Notes under the pieces: model-generated
The model's database searches: none
Seen by the model: the letters and a program-made list of their open reading frames with translations, nothing else
What the model was told of the DNA's origin: nothing
Made by a program: the position numbers and the translations under genes
Shown here: piece by piece, positions 45,281 through 57,500 of the stretch
How positions within the stretch are numbered: position 1 is the stretch's first letter
How the letters are laid out: every line of letters starts with the position of its first letter
Source: Muraenolepis orangiensis
Lineage: Eukaryota > Chordata > Actinopteri > Gadiformes > Muraenolepididae
Direction of reading: 5' to 3'
Length of the DNA stretch: 64,000 bases
NCBI GenBank assembly: GCA_027704905.1
Contig: CM051016.1
Coordinates: forward strand, 7,222,839-7,286,838

Positions 45281-45830
45281 ATGTTGACGACCTCATTCCT
45301 CGCGCTGATTCTTACATTTACGGTTGTCTCAAGTACTGTCCAAGTTACATTTTATCCAATTTGTTTCATTTTTGTATATTCTGCGATGTAATCTTTGTTG
45401 TGTTACTTAGTGTCACATTTAAATATTACCTACTTCTTTCATCTCCAGAACTTATTTTCACCGGTTGGAAACCGTTTTTGCTACGATCATTTGATGACTT
45501 TGTTCTTTTCTCTTCTCTGTAGGCGCCTCTCTCAGCGACCAAGTTCACCAAACTCCAACCGAGATGGTTGTGGCCATCGGGTCGGGACAAACCACCACGC
45601 TGAAGTGCTCCCACAGCATTCAGATCTACAACACAATCCTCTGGTACAAGCAACAACGCAGTGATAAACAGCTACAGTTCCTCGGTTACATATATACCAC
45701 AAATCCGTATCCTGAAAATGGAATGTCCGTTGCCATGGGTGGGAGTGCTGAACCAGACCAAAACGCCACGTTAACGGTGCAGGAGATCGACCTGGAGAGC
45801 AGCGCTGTGTATTTCTGTGCCGCTAGTTTC
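45281..45830 (+). CDS. TRBV: TRBV family B, plus-strand copy 1, intact
   Basis: Leader exon 45281-45332 (MLTTSFLALILTFTVVS). The V exon 45523-45830 after TCTGTAG reads ASLSDQVHQTPTEMVVAIG, TTLKCSHSIQIYNTILWYKQ, QLQFLGYIYTTNPYPENGM and DLESSAVYFCAASF in one open frame. RSS: heptamer CACAGTG (45831-45837), 22-bp spacer, nonamer ACAAAAACC (45860-45868), both consensus. It lies on the plus strand, opposite to D-J-C, so as assembled it would need inversional joining. Sister of the genes at 36995 and 51516. Confidence 0.95.
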
Positions 45831-45868
45831 CACAGTGCAGCGTATGACGGGTTCACCGTACAAAAACC
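45831..45868 (+). promoter_or_regulatory. RSS of family B V, copy 1 (22-bp spacer)
   Basis: CACAGTG - 22 bp - ACAAAAACC. The spacer is one shorter than the canonical 23, as in all family B copies. Confidence 0.93.
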
Positions 45869-46176
45869 CCCTCATCTAATAAAGTTATCTGATTAACCGC
45901 CACCTGCATGAAGCGCGTCTCAGCATCAGCCCGATCATCTCCTTTCATTCAGTGCCAACGCATCCTTGAGTTCACTGTGGGGAATCCTTCTAGTCTAGAG
46001 CAAAGTCACTAGACCACATGCTGAGGTTATCTGTGTATTATAAACAGCATGAAATGACACATAAATATCATTAATAAAATTAATAATAATAAATTACATC
46101 TTTGTAACTACTGCCAAAACAATATTTTGCCTACTTTGGATCTCCCTTCTATCAGAGAATTATTAGTCGCCGTTTC

Positions 46177-46820
46177 CTCCTTCACAACGAGTTGTGCCGG
46201 TGGATGTTGAATAACATGTAACGCTAATTAAAGCCAAATTGTTTTAGTTTGGTATATTTTTGGTCAGTATTAGGGTAAGGTTTGTGTGTGTCTGGTAGCT
46301 ATGATGTCTGAGTCGAAAGGGAGAGGGTGAGTCAAGAGGGAGGAGGTTACTGGGGTGTCTTTGAAGGGTGAGTCCAGAGGGAGGGGCTCACTGCAGTGTC
46401 ATTGAAGGGTGAGTCAAGAGGGAGGAGGTTACTGCAGTGTCATTGAAGGGTGAGTCAAGAGGGAGGAGGTTACTGCAATGTCTTTAAAGTGTGAGTCCAG
46501 AGGGAGGGGCTCACTGCAGTGTCTTTGAAGGGTGAGTCCAGAGGGAGGGGGTCACTGCAGTGTCTTTTTTTGGGGGGGGGGGTGGCAGTTCAAAAAGGAT
46601 GATAACCATTGCCTTTGGAGAGCAACGTGACATGCCAAGTCCCTCCTTTATCTCTACTAACACATACAGTAGGTTTGTCAGCCTATCAGTGTCTAGTCAG
46701 ACTGAGTTCACTTCCTGTTTTGCATCACACAGTCGTTGGCTTTTGTCACACACTAACTGTTTGCATTGCCTTAGTGTCTACCGTTGGACCGCAAAGGCGA
46801 GGATCTGTTGAAACAATGAG
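46177..46820 (+). repeat. V family A upstream region, copy 2, with ~40-bp minisatellite
   Basis: Homologous to 1-526. The GTGAGTCAAGAGGGAGGAGGTTACTGCAGTGTCTTTGAAGG unit repeats about six times (46320-46560), more than in copy 1. Confidence 0.85.
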
Positions 46821-47509
46821 TGTCACGATGAGGAGTGTGGGTTGGACCCCGAACGCAGACAACGACACAGTGGAGCGATACGAAAAGCTTTATTCCAAAG
46901 CACACACAAAACACAAGGGTAAACGGGGAAAGTCCAGGGGTCAGGGTACCGGGAGGTCGATCCGCGGAGTACCGGCAGGTAGTAGACCGACGAGTAGTCC
47001 GGGACGGGGGAGGAGTTTGTGTACCGGGAGGTCGAGGTGCGTAGTACCGAATGGGTAGTAGGCAGGCGACGGGTACCAGACAGACGGAAGAACAGGGATG
47101 AGCCAGGCGACAGGTATCAGACAAGTCAGAAATCAGAATTACCGGAGCGCTCGTATGAACCAGGGTAACGCGAGACCGGCGGGTGACGCGGGATAGGTAC
47201 CGGAACTGGATCTCCGGGACATCAGCGCCGATGTCCGTCCAGAATGTCCGACGTGACGTGAACAACGTGCAGTACAACGTAACGACCTCACACCGGGGTA
47301 AAGGATAGTCATAGTATATATACCCCAGGTGAGGTGATTAGCAATTAGACAAAGGCGATAGTTGACAGGTGTGTGTGTGTGCGCCGCCAGCACACGTGGC
47401 TTGGCCACGCCCCCTGCCAACCACCGTAATCGTTGTTGACAGGAGCGTGTGTGCGCCGCCAGCGCACGTGGCTTGCCCACGCCCCCTGCCAACCACCGTA
47501 ACCGTGACA
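46821..47509 (-). mobile_element. Solo LTR, copy 2, 689 bp
   Basis: Same element and same target duplication (ATGAG at 46816-46820 and 47510-47514) as 527-1098, so the insertion predates the duplication of the V unit. It is longer because of a roughly 75-bp tandem duplication next to its right end (two GCGCCGCCAGC(G/A)CACGTGGCTTG units, 47379-47500) and a ~38-bp insertion near 47065-47110. Confidence 0.85.
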
Positions 47510-47921
47510 ATGAGACTCCTTTGTATATTTTACCTCACAGGTAATAACTTAAGAATGTTTTGAATCATCTGTTGTTAAATATAGTTTATTATTTTATACT
47601 ATAAGAGTTTCATGTCAATGAAAAACGGTTTCCAACGCTAGTCTCTTCCTGTCTTTCCCCAGGGATGTATCTGGGTATTGTAGTCCATCAGACACTATCC
47701 AAACTCGTCCGGAAGCTTGGGGATAGCGCAGAGTTCGTCTGTACGCACGGCAGAACAGTTTACAGAGTGATTCTGTTAACGTAGAAGGGGCGTTTAAAGA
47801 GGACTTTACCCTGTCTGGGGACCTCAGCGGGGACACCGCCAAGAACGGCTCTCTGCGAGTTCTTCTGAAAGACCCCGAGAGCGGCAGAGTGTATTAGCTT
47901 AGCTAACCACTGCTAGCTAAG
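47510..47921 (+). pseudogene. TRBV: TRBV family A, plus-strand copy 2, broken
   Basis: Leader 47510-47540 (MRLLCIFYLT). V exon 47663-47921 starts GMYLGIVVHQTLSKLVRKLG. It then loses frame in CDR1 and lacks framework 2 (TGATTCTG joins directly to TTAACGTAGAAGG). The C-terminal YYC is missing (CAGAGTGTATTAGCTTAGC). RSS remnants: heptamer CACGTCA (47922-47928), 23 bp, nonamer ACAAAAACA (47952-47960). Solo LTR at its start codon. Confidence 0.85.
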
Positions 47922-48117
47922 CACGTCAACACACGTCCACCACACCTCTTTACAAAAACACGTTGTTTGCCTTCTTACCCACGTGGTGGTTTGGAGCAAA
48001 GACCTCGTATCAGTCCCCCGGCCACCTGTGTTTGAGGTCAACTCTTAGTTATATATATATATTTTTTTTATCATGGTGGTTTCAACTTCAGTGGTGCCCA
48101 GAAATAGCACCTGAATT

Positions 48118-49224
48118 AAACTCCCCAAATGAACACCAGGGGGAAGGAAGGGCGCCGTCTTGTTCAGGAGGAGGTGAGAGCAGCAGTGGAGGAGACAAGA
48201 ACCTGCAAGGCAGTGGGAATGAAGCAACAGGGAGCTTGGACGAGATGGGAGAATGCGGTTGAGAGGAAAGTGACCTGGGCTGAGCTTTGGAAAGCCGAGC
48301 CTCACCGCATCAAATTCCTAATCCAGGCAGTGTATGATGTGCTTCCAAGCCCGTCAAATCTGCACACATGGGGCATAGCAGAGACACCAGCATGCCCATT
48401 GTGTTCCAAGCGAGGAACCCTGGAACAGATCCTCAGTTGCTGTACAAAGGCACTTGGAGATGGATGGTACAGGTGGAGGCATGACCAAGTCCTTAAGACC
48501 ATTGCTGAAGCCATCAGCGCAGGACTGGCGTGGTCAAAGCAGTTCCGACACTCCAAGGACACCATCGCCTTTGTCAGAGCTGGGGACAAGCCAACTTCTG
48601 CCAGAAAAACATCTGCAGGCATCCTGACGTCTGCAAGAGACTGGCAGTTGTTGGTGGACCTTGAACATCAGCTGAAGTTCCCCAGCCATATTGCAGTCAC
48701 CACCCTGCGACCAGACATTGTTCTTGTGTCTGAGTCCACCAAGCAAGCTGTGCTGCTGGAGCTGACAGTCCCGTGGGAAGATCGCTTGGAAGAAGCCTTT
48801 GAAAGGAAGCTCTCCAAGTACGCAGGACTGGTCAGCGACTGTCAGCAGGCTGGTTGGAGAGCAAGGTGTTTCCCGGTGGAAGTTGGATGCAGAGGATTCG
48901 CAGCCCGTTCCTTGGTCAGAGCCTTCAGCAGTTTAGGCATGGAGGGAGTGAGAAAGAGGAGAGCCATCCGCAGTACCACCGATGCGGCAGAGAGGGCCTC
49001 AAGATGGTTGTGGCTCAAAAGAGGGGAGCCATGGAGTCATGGTAGCTAGCTAGCCATCTGGACACAAGCTGGGGTCTGATCAGCCCCGGCTGGGTCACCT
49101 GGAGGAGGGCGTATGATGTTGCGAGACCCGAAACGTCCTATGATTCCAGGAACATCACTGAAGATGTGTCCAGACTAGGCATCAGTAGATGTATGTACAC
49201 AGTATATATATATATTTATAATTC
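48118..49224 (+). mobile_element. LINE with restriction-like endonuclease, copy 2
   Basis: Near-identical to 41903-43010 (a 6214-bp offset), with only a handful of base differences. Confidence 0.85.
48129..49049 (+). CDS. REL-type LINE C-terminal ORF, copy 2
   Basis: 306 codons, the same protein as 41915-42835 including Gln in place of the zinc-knuckle His; at least one difference between the copies (GCG versus GCA Ala codon, around 48862) is synonymous. The shared His-to-Gln change shows that the defect existed before the duplication. Confidence 0.85.
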   Translation: MNTRGKEGRRLVQEEVRAAVEETRTCKAVGMKQQGAWTRWENAVERKVTWAELWKAEPHRIKFLIQAVYDVLPSPSNLHTWGIAETPACPLCSKRGTLEQILSCCTKALGDGWYRWRHDQVLKTIAEAISAGLAWSKQFRHSKDTIAFVRAGDKPTSARKTSAGILTSARDWQLLVDLEHQLKFPSHIAVTTLRPDIVLVSESTKQAVLLELTVPWEDRLEEAFERKLSKYAGLVSDCQQAGWRARCFPVEVGCRGFAARSLVRAFSSLGMEGVRKRRAIRSTTDAAERASRWLWLKRGEPWSHGS

Positions 49225-49558
49225 ATAATCTATATTTTAGTATTATAAGTGTTTGATAGGAGTACAATGTGGACAATAGAAAAATATTTTAAAACAAAGA
49301 AAGAATCCACACAAACCAAAACAAAGGTTTTTACAGCCTAGATAAGCACCTGCTATAAGTACATGTAAAATAACAGGACTTTTACAGTTACGGTAATTAA
49401 AGTTACGGATTCCTGTGAAATAACAGGAATTTTATAGAATAGAGTGAATGCAGAATGAGGATCTAGGATGCAAGGTCTATGTGATGTCTCTCATGTCACA
49501 TGACCTGAAACACAACTGTAGTCAGGATATACCTTCCCACGGCTTGTGCAATAAGAAA

Positions 49559-49596
<38 letters not shown>

Positions 49597-50830
49597 CACT
49601 GAGTGTGAGTCTCTCTCTCTGTCTCACACCCTACTCTTGAAGCTGTAATTTAACTTTATCTAACTTTATGTTATCCAGACATATTTATATGATTTTTGTT
49701 GGGTCAAGCTGAGCAGAAATCGGATATCTTTATATTCAATGATGTAAAAAAATACACCTTAGATGTATTGAGGAAGGAATATTGGAGTAAATACACACAC
49801 ACACACACACACACACAGACACACATACATACACACATATTTAAAAAAAATTACAGTTACGGATTATGGTTCTCAACAGATTATAATCTAAATCACTCAT
49901 AAATGTAAGGTTTTTATGTAAATATTAACCGTATATCACCCGAAATCCCGAAATGTGTTGTTACATACATTCAGTATGTTATCATGAATGTTGTTGATTA
50001 ACGTTAACGTCAATGTTTGCGTCATTGTAAAATGTGATTGTAAGTTCTTTGTGCTTCTTATGTTTTTGTAACAAAAGATTCCATGTAGTTACATAGAGTC
50101 ATAAAAAAACAATAAAGTGGACCCATGGATCCCATAAATCCAATATATGAACAGACAAATGAATCCCATGAGTGTGATTAGTTTGTGTAGAACCAGTGAC
50201 AAGCTGTGGTTGTAGTAAATCAAATGAAGGTGAAAAATATATGGACTGTGGTAAAACCGATGGAACTGATGAATCGGATGAGTTAAATTGTACAAAAAAC
50301 ATTTGAAAAGCATTTTAAAGTGCCAGTAGTGCAGCAGCATCATGAATACAGTGCAGTTCAGTGCAGAACAGTGAACAGTACAGGCTGTAATGAGTCTAGA
50401 AAGTCTAGTAAAAGTATGATAGTGTGATGTAATATGGATGTTATGCTATGATAGTGGCAGCACTCCTAGCAGTTCAGTAGGCGCCTGTGGATAAAAACTA
50501 TCCTTGAACCTGGGAGTGGCTGCGTAACCGGTGACCGGACCACAGAAGGTGGGGGAGAAGAGATGGTGCCCAGGGTGGTTATGGTCCTTTGTGACACTGC
50601 ATCTTTTATAACAATCTGTCTCATGAATTGAAGAATGGTTAGATAAGATGAAACCATATTAGAGGAATCTTAAACCAATGCCAGGTAAGGTATCGATGTG
50701 CTTGTGGCCCCTTTTTTTTAACCCAGGCCCCACTGGGTCTTCGGTGTTGTCGTACAGCACAGTGTGATACTAATGTTTTTGTCAAACCTGTGCTGTACGA
50801 CCACGGGTTTGACGGTCAACCAGATGTCCA
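49225..50830. repeat. Duplicated-unit spacer, copy 2
   Basis: Matches 43011-44600, with length changes in the (GT)n (49560-49588) and (CA)n (49793-49816) tracts. Contains repeat X reversed (50320-50530) and the 14-bp inverted repeat (50749-50801). No gene. Confidence 0.85.
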
Positions 50831-51025
50831 TATGCATCAAGCACCAGGGGGACCACCAGGAGGGCCAGGGCAACCTGTCCAATGTAATGTCCAAGCAATG
50901 GGAATATACCAGATTACAGCGCTGATTCCACCAGCATCCAGGGCTGGAACATGAGGCACATGGCTAACACACTGGAGAGCAACAGGCTGCAAGACAAGCA
51001 CAGTGGCACACATAGCGTACAACGT

Positions 51026-51140
<115 letters not shown>

Positions 51141-51515
51141 CCTCCCCACTCACCCCATGAATTTCAATTGGTCCTCTGCTGCTGCTGCTAACCAATCAAA
51201 TGGCTCACAAAACATGATGACACAAAGCAGATACAATAATAAATACCAACCATTGCGTGCTATCATTGTTTTGTGTTGAAGTCTAATTTAAATAAAATAT
51301 GACCGCATCAGTGGTCGGGTTAGACATGTAGACCTAAAACCTCCTCTCCTCCAAACATTCACACAACATGGCTCCTCCCACAGGTGTGGTTCCGATACGG
51401 TTGCAAGATGGAAATAAGAGACACTGCAATCAAAATCATGTAGGCTCTGTTATCGCACGGGAAATACTGGATATGGTTGTGATTATACGAGGACAACGCT
51501 GAGCTAGCTAGCACT

Positions 51516-52065
51516 ATGTTGACGACCTCATTCCTCGCGCTGATTCTTACATTTACGGTTGTCTCAAGTACTGTCCAAGTTACATTTTATCCAATTTGTT
51601 TCATTTTTGTATATTCTGCGATGTAATCTTTGTTGTGTTACTTAGTGTCACATTTAAATATTACCTACTTCTTTCATCTCCAGAACTTATTTTCACCGGT
51701 TGGAAACCGTTTTTGCTACGATCATTTGATGACTTTGTTCTTTTCTCTTCTCTGTAGGCGCCTCTCTCAGCGACCAAGTTCACCAAACTCCAACCGAGAT
51801 GGTTGTGGCCATCGGGTCGGGACAAACCACCACGCTGAAGTGCTCCCACAGCATTCAGATCTACAGCACAATCCTCTGGTACAAGCAACAACGCAGTGAT
51901 AAACAGCTACAGTTCCTCGGTTACATATATTCCACAAATCCGTATCCTGAAAATGGAATGTCCGTTGCCATGGGTGGGAGTGCTGAACCAGACCAAAACG
52001 CCACGTTAACGGTGCAGGAGATCGACCTGGAGAGCAGCGCTGTGTATTTCTGTGCCGCTAGTTTC
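51516..52065 (+). CDS. TRBV: TRBV family B, plus-strand copy 2, intact
   Basis: Leader 51516-51567; V exon 51758-52065. Differs from the 45281 copy at only two evident residues (IYNTIL to IYSTIL in CDR1, and IYTTNP to IYSTNP in CDR2), so the changes fall in the antigen-contact loops. RSS: CACAGTG (52066-52072), 22 bp, ACAAAAACC (52095-52103). Open and apparently functional. Confidence 0.95.
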
Positions 52066-52359
52066 CACAGTGCAGCGTATGACGGGTTCACCGTACAAAA
52101 ACCCCCTCATCTAATAAAGTTATCTGATTAACCGCCACCTGCATGAAGCGTCTCAGCATCAGCCCGATCATCTCCTTTCATTCAGTGCCAACGCATCCTT
52201 GAGTTCACTGTGGGGAATCCTTCTAGTCTAGAGCAAAGTCACTAGACCACATGCTGAGGTTATCTGTGTATTATAAACAGCATGATAGTACACATAATTA
52301 TCATAAAGATCATAAATTACATCTTTGTAACTACTGGCAAAAAATATTTTGCTATTATA

Positions 52360-52425
52360 TTTTGTGTATGTGTGTGTGTGTGTTTTCATGTGTTTGTTTG
52401 TGTGCATGCGTGTGTGTTTCCTCTA
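52360..52425. repeat. TG-rich tract
   Basis: Imperfect (TG)n between the family B and A genes, equivalent to the (CA)n at 36611 in the inverted pair and absent from the unit at 46.1 kb. Confidence 0.85.
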
Positions 52426-52928
52426 GATGGCGTGAACGTTTAACCAGTGTAATCTCACAGTAAACTTGATGAAGCCTACTTTGGATCTCCCTTCTATTAG
52501 AGAATGGAGAGTCGCTGTTTCCTCCTTCACAACGAGTTGTGCCGTCGGATGTTGAATAACTTGTAACACTAATTAAAGTCAAATAGTTTTAGTTTGGTAC
52601 ATTTTTGGTCAGTATTAGGGTAAGGTTTGTGTGTGTCTGGTAGCTATGACGTCTGAGTCGAGAGGGAGGAGGTTACTGGGGTGTCTTTTTTTGGGGGGGG
52701 GGGGCAGCTCAAAGAGGATGATAACCATTGACTTTGGAGAGCAACGTGAAATGCCATGTCCCTCCTTTATCTCTACCAACACATACAGTAGGTATATCAG
52801 CCTATCAGTGTCTAGTGAGGTCACTTCCTGTCTCCCATCACACAGCCGTTGGCTTTTGTCACACACTAATGGTTTGCAGTGCCTTAGCGTCTACCGTTGG
52901 ACCACTAAGGCCAGGATCTGTTGACCCA

Positions 52929-53400
52929 ATGAGACTCCTTTGTATATTTTACCTCACATGTAATAACTTAAGAATCTGTTGTTAAATATCCTTTATTTTT
53001 ATTATATATTATAATAATATGATTGCTGAAATAAAATCAAATAATTGTTTGTTATTTATTTGATGGCATGACTCTCATATACTATAAGATTTTCATGTCA
53101 ATGAAAAACGGTTTCCAATGCTAGTCTCTTCCTGTCTTTCCCCAGGGATGTATCTGGGTATTGTAGTCCATCAGACACTATCCAAACTCGTCCGGAAGCT
53201 TGGGGACAGCGCAGAGTTCGCCTGTACGCACGGCAGAACAGACGAACAGAGTGATTCTGTTAACGTGGAAGGGGCGTTTAAAGAGGACTTTACCTCTGGG
53301 GACCTCAGCGGGGACACCGCCAAGAACGGCTCTCTGCGAGTTCTTCTGAAAGACCCTGAGAGCAGCAGTATATTAGCTTAGCTAAGCACTGCTAGCTAAG
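52929..53400 (+). pseudogene. TRBV: TRBV family A, plus-strand copy 3, broken, without LTR
   Basis: Leader 52929-52959 (MRLLCIFYLT; donor ACAT|GTAATA). V exon 53146-53400 begins GMYLGIVVHQTLSKLVRKLG and EFACTHGRTDE. Framework 2 is deleted as in the other plus-strand copies; it continues SVNVEGAFKEDFTS, GDTAKNGSLRVLLKDPESSS and stops before any YYC. RSS: CACGTCA (53401-53407), 23 bp, ACAAAAACA (53431-53439). The sequence before its ATG (GACCCAATGAGACTCC) is the empty site for the solo LTR. Confidence 0.87.
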
Positions 53401-53439
53401 CACGTCAACACACGTCCGCCGCACCTCTTTACAAAAACA

Positions 53440-54127
53440 CGTTGTTTGCCTTCTTACCCACGTGGCGGTTTGGAGCGAAGACCTCGTATCAGTCCCCCGG
53501 CCACCTGTGTTTGAGGTCAACTCTTAGTTATATATATATACATATTTTTTTTATCATGGTGGTTTCAACTTCAGTGGTGCCCAGAAAAAGCACCTGAATT
53601 CTCGTGCATATTTATAATTTGAGGTATATGTAACTGGTTTCTTCACACTTTATGTATTTTAAGCTTGAAGAGGTTCCTGGTAGCAGGTTTAAGGTCTATA
53701 TGGAGGAAGGATTGAAAATTAAATATAAACATTGTCTTTTGTCATCCAAAAAGATTTGACACGGTATCTCAAATATATGACCACAGCGCTCTAGACACAA
53801 TAGCACAATAAAACATTTCAAATGGCAACAGAGGTCGGCAGGGATCTGAAGGTGTTTAATTGGCTTATAACTACGTACTACTATAACTATAACTACTATA
53901 TAAGAAGAATGAATAACAAAGCTAGATGTATTTAGTTTTTTTAATTGATATAGAATTTTAGACAATTTCTGTAAGGTACTGCCCCTTTTATCTCACTGCT
54001 CATCGTGCATGTGTATGTGACAAATAAAGTTCTTGAATCTTGAATCTTTCGGTGAGGCGACCCCCTCTGACAAGGGGCAGTTTAGGACGACCACCGTCTT
54101 CATCTCCAACTTGTCCTCGTCTCGCAG
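53440..54127. other. Intergenic; LINE target empty site and a retroelement-like tail
   Basis: About 53590-53610 is the unoccupied version of the REL-LINE insertion site. At 54005-54048 the end TGTATGTGACAAATAAAGTTCTTGAATCTTGAATCTT looks like a LINE/SINE 3' tail. The GLUT exon begins 80 bp later. Confidence 0.6.
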
Positions 54128-54331
54128 CCTCTGGTGCCGGACCTCCGCTTCCTGCAGGTGGTGGTGGTGTTCTGCGTGATTTCGGCCTACGAGGTGGGTC
54201 CCGGGCCCATCTCCTGGTTCATCGCCGCCGAGCTGTTCGACCAGCCCGGCAGGCCCATCGCCATGGCGTTCGCCAGCCTGCTGAGCTGGGGAGGGAAGTT
54301 CTTGCTGGCTCTCACCTTCCCCCCGCTGCTG
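54128..54331 (+). CDS. Class I glucose transporter (SLC2A/GLUT), penultimate coding exon
   Basis: Facilitative hexose transporter exon of 204 nt (68 codons, phase 0), the size I recall for the equivalent exon in GLUT1-4. From a TCTCGCAG acceptor to a GTGCGT donor it encodes PLVPDLRFLQVVVVFCVISA, then YEVGPGPISWFIAAELF and SWGGKFLLALTFPPLL, that is transmembrane helices 10-11. The GPGPIxWFIxAELF motif is the class I signature (sugar path). It joins in frame to 61285. Upstream exons are not found; V-gene DNA lies where they are expected. The paralogue cannot be assigned; RPIAMAFASLLSWGGKF is unusual. Confidence 0.88.
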
Positions 54332-55043
54332 GTGCGTATGCCTTTTCTCTTATCTTTCGTGCGTTATTTTTCGTAATTTGTAATTCTTCTTTAATTGATA
54401 GATTCTTCCTTACTTTACAATAAGACGTACATTCATTAACCATTCATTAACAACAACTAACAGTTAATTAACTGTTGACGTATCGTCTACTTACTAACTA
54501 TCGGTTTACTAATGGTCTTCGTGTTAACTAACATGTTAACTTCATGTTAACTAATTTGTAAATGTTTTTATTTCTGTTGAGGTAAGGGTTAACACTAGTC
54601 CCACAAACAATAACTTAGATGCTCATCTAAAGTCTAATGGCAGACAAGCTAAAATCTGTGTGAATGGGGCGTGTTATTTCCTTTTGCTTCAAATTAGTTT
54701 GGATCAATCATGTCCCTGGTGGCGGGGACTCTACTGGGACCAACCTGAGTTGTGTATAAGACAACGTTTTAGAAATACATTTGTTACAATCGTCTCCTGA
54801 AACCTCCATCTGGCCACTCTCAATGGATTTCTCTTAAACAGGAAACACTGCGTGACTCCACCCGCTAACTTTGTAGGTTTCCGGCACAGGAGATGTGTAG
54901 TCCCTACCCCAAGAAGATTAGCCTAACCCTCACCCTAACCCCTATGCTAATGTTATATATGAATGCCTATTACTGCATTAACTAATGTCAATTATTGGTT
55001 AAGGAATGTACCCTAATCGTAAAGTGTTGGGTTAGGGTTGTAA
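54332..55043. other. GLUT intron, left part
   Basis: AT-rich intronic DNA with TTAACTAAC-type words; continues at 61056-61284 after the LTR element. Confidence 0.6.
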
Positions 55044-55541
55044 TGTAGTATAATTTCTACTTGGTGGAATAAGAATCTTCTCAGAGGTCCGGATACTAAG
55101 TTCAAGATGTTTATTGAACAAAGCATCAAATGAAAGCATCTGCTGCAGCGAGATGGAGCCTGCCGTGCCAATTCGCAGAACTGGCGACGCGCTCCTTTAC
55201 CAAACATTATATAGACAATAGTATCACAAAACATCCACTACTCCTAGTGGTCAAAGTAACAAACATCAACTTAATACTATTGGTCTGAGAGGTACAACCA
55301 GCGCTCTGGTTGGTCACGGTGTCTTCATTGTCACACACAAGTTTACGGCTCAAACCCCCAAGGGGGGTCGCATTCCTGGCTGGTCGCATCTCCGGCAACC
55401 CCAGGGGGTTGCCTTCCTGGCAACGCCTTTTGGTCACTTCAATACACATGGCCCTTACAATGCATACAGTATCACAGATAATGCATACAGTATCACAGAT
55501 AGTGTCTTAGTTGTATACTTAGTGTATAAAAATACACTACA
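55044..55541 (-). repeat. 3' LTR of the element
   Basis: 498 bp. Lacks the 9-bp CCCTATCTG present in the other LTR; otherwise nearly identical, so the insertion is recent relative to most repeats here. Confidence 0.93.
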
Positions 55542-56299
55542 TATCCCCCCTTTGGGACTCTATAAAGAAGTCCCAACACAAAAATGTTCACACAAATAAA
55601 AACATCATATACCTTCAATTGCCTCATCATTCCATTTCACAATTAACAGTGCAATTAACATATTATTCACATAAAGAGTCATAGCAAAATTTAACCGACA
55701 ATTTGAAAAACCATATGCGATTGTACTGCATACAGTGTAACATCATTGAAAAACCACAGTCACTGTTCTCCTTCAGGACTTCCTGTAAAGTTAATTGTTC
55801 ACAAGGTTCATGCATGCGTTAGTTCAAGCATTGCAACTCTGATTAAACCCCTTTCTGTGAATATTGCATAATGTAGTATTATTACTCTCTGGTATCTCAG
55901 TAAATATACTCTCTGGTAAATATGTATATATGTAGCACAAAATGAAAACACTGATATTTAGCAATAGTAAAACAATGTCCATGTTTTCTTATTCAAGATT
56001 ACATTCCTTAAGGTCTTCATTTATGATTCACCATTCCCTGGGGGGAATTAAGCACAAAACATTAAACACAATCAAAACAAACACAAAATCTGTTAATCTG
56101 ATACGAATAGGCTTCATAACCATTAAACCACACTTGTATGATTGCATTATATCAAAAACATATTGAAAAATAAAATCTCAGTTCATCAAAAACATTCAAT
56201 CACATATGTATTTAAAAACAATATCAATGGAATGAGTTGACCCATCATACCCGTAACACCAATTCTAAGGTATCTCAACTTTCCCATTATCATCCTGAT

Positions 56300-56740
56300 A
56301 AAAGATATTATACGATCAGTGGTCCTAGGGGGCCCATGATTCCCTAAACCAGGTTTTTTATGGTCCTAGGGGGCCCATGATTCCCTAAATCAGGTATTTT
56401 ATCTATGTGCTGTTGTAGCAAATCTTCTTGATGTTGCTGTAGAAGAAAAACCCCTGTTATCTGCATGGTGTGATGTTATTCAATGGAATCCATATGTAGG
56501 TTGTGTTGGACTACAACCGCTGAGATGTACCCAAAGTCCACATCTACCAGGATGGCAGATGATGTGACTTGGATCTGGTATGATCACTTAACGTTTGACT
56601 GGACCCACGTTGGTTTTAAGATGCAGACGTATACCCAGTCCTCAACCTGGGGTGATGGTCCCTGGGTGATGGTTTGTCTGAGGTTGGATCGGCTGCCTGC
56701 TCCTGTTCAAACAGACACTCATAGACAGATGTGAGGCATT
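56300..56740 (-). other. Internal region of the LTR element, possible integrase or envelope remnant
   Basis: GGTCCTAGGGGGCCCATGATTCCCTAAA is repeated twice (56322-56396). On the minus strand near 56660-56480 a frame with EDWVYVCILKPTW and ISAVVVQHNLHM vaguely resembles the C-terminal domain of retroviral integrases, but it lies downstream of the membrane-tail frame, the wrong side for pol. Weak. Confidence 0.2.
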
Positions 56741-57500
56741 TTATACATTTAGCTAGCATCCCCTAGCTGCTTTGGTTCCTCACTGTGTCCAAGTATCCTA
56801 TAAGGGACAAACATGTTAGTTAAGCCTCTTCACATTATTTAAATTCAACTAGTCCTGTTGACTCTGAATAATAGACCCAAAAAATACATTGTATTTGATT
56901 ATTGTATGACATAAATGTAAACATGCTTGAAATAGGTCATACTTGAAAGTAACCCATCACTGTGTAGTTCTCTACAACATATTATGTATTTAGAGATGTT
57001 TATCAATGAAAATGTTTATCAATGAAAACCTTCATCTCCCCCCTTGCAGAGTGACTAACCCCAGTGTCAATCTGCAAAACAACATTGATAAAACAAAAAA
57101 TAAAATTAAAATAAAAAATTAAAATTAAAAATGAACAGAATAATACACATAAAGGAAATAAATGAAATGTAACAATGTTACCACAAACAAATCAGAATAA
57201 AACTTGCAAAGTAAATCCTTCAATACAACACAAATAAATTCACCAATGAAACACAAGATCAGCTTCATCTTGTGGTCACCAGGGTTCCAAAGGAAAACTC
57301 AGTCAGTCTGCAGTTTGACCAAGCATCCAAAAACATAATTCAAAACAAATACAACAAAAAGATAAAAAATAAAAATTCAGTTGAAATATGAATGGATGAG
57401 TATTTGCCAACTTAGGTCTGTCCATCATTCATTCTCTTTCACAGTATTTTGAATAATTGTCCCTGTCCTAGGCACAGCCCTTCAAACATCTACAACCTCT

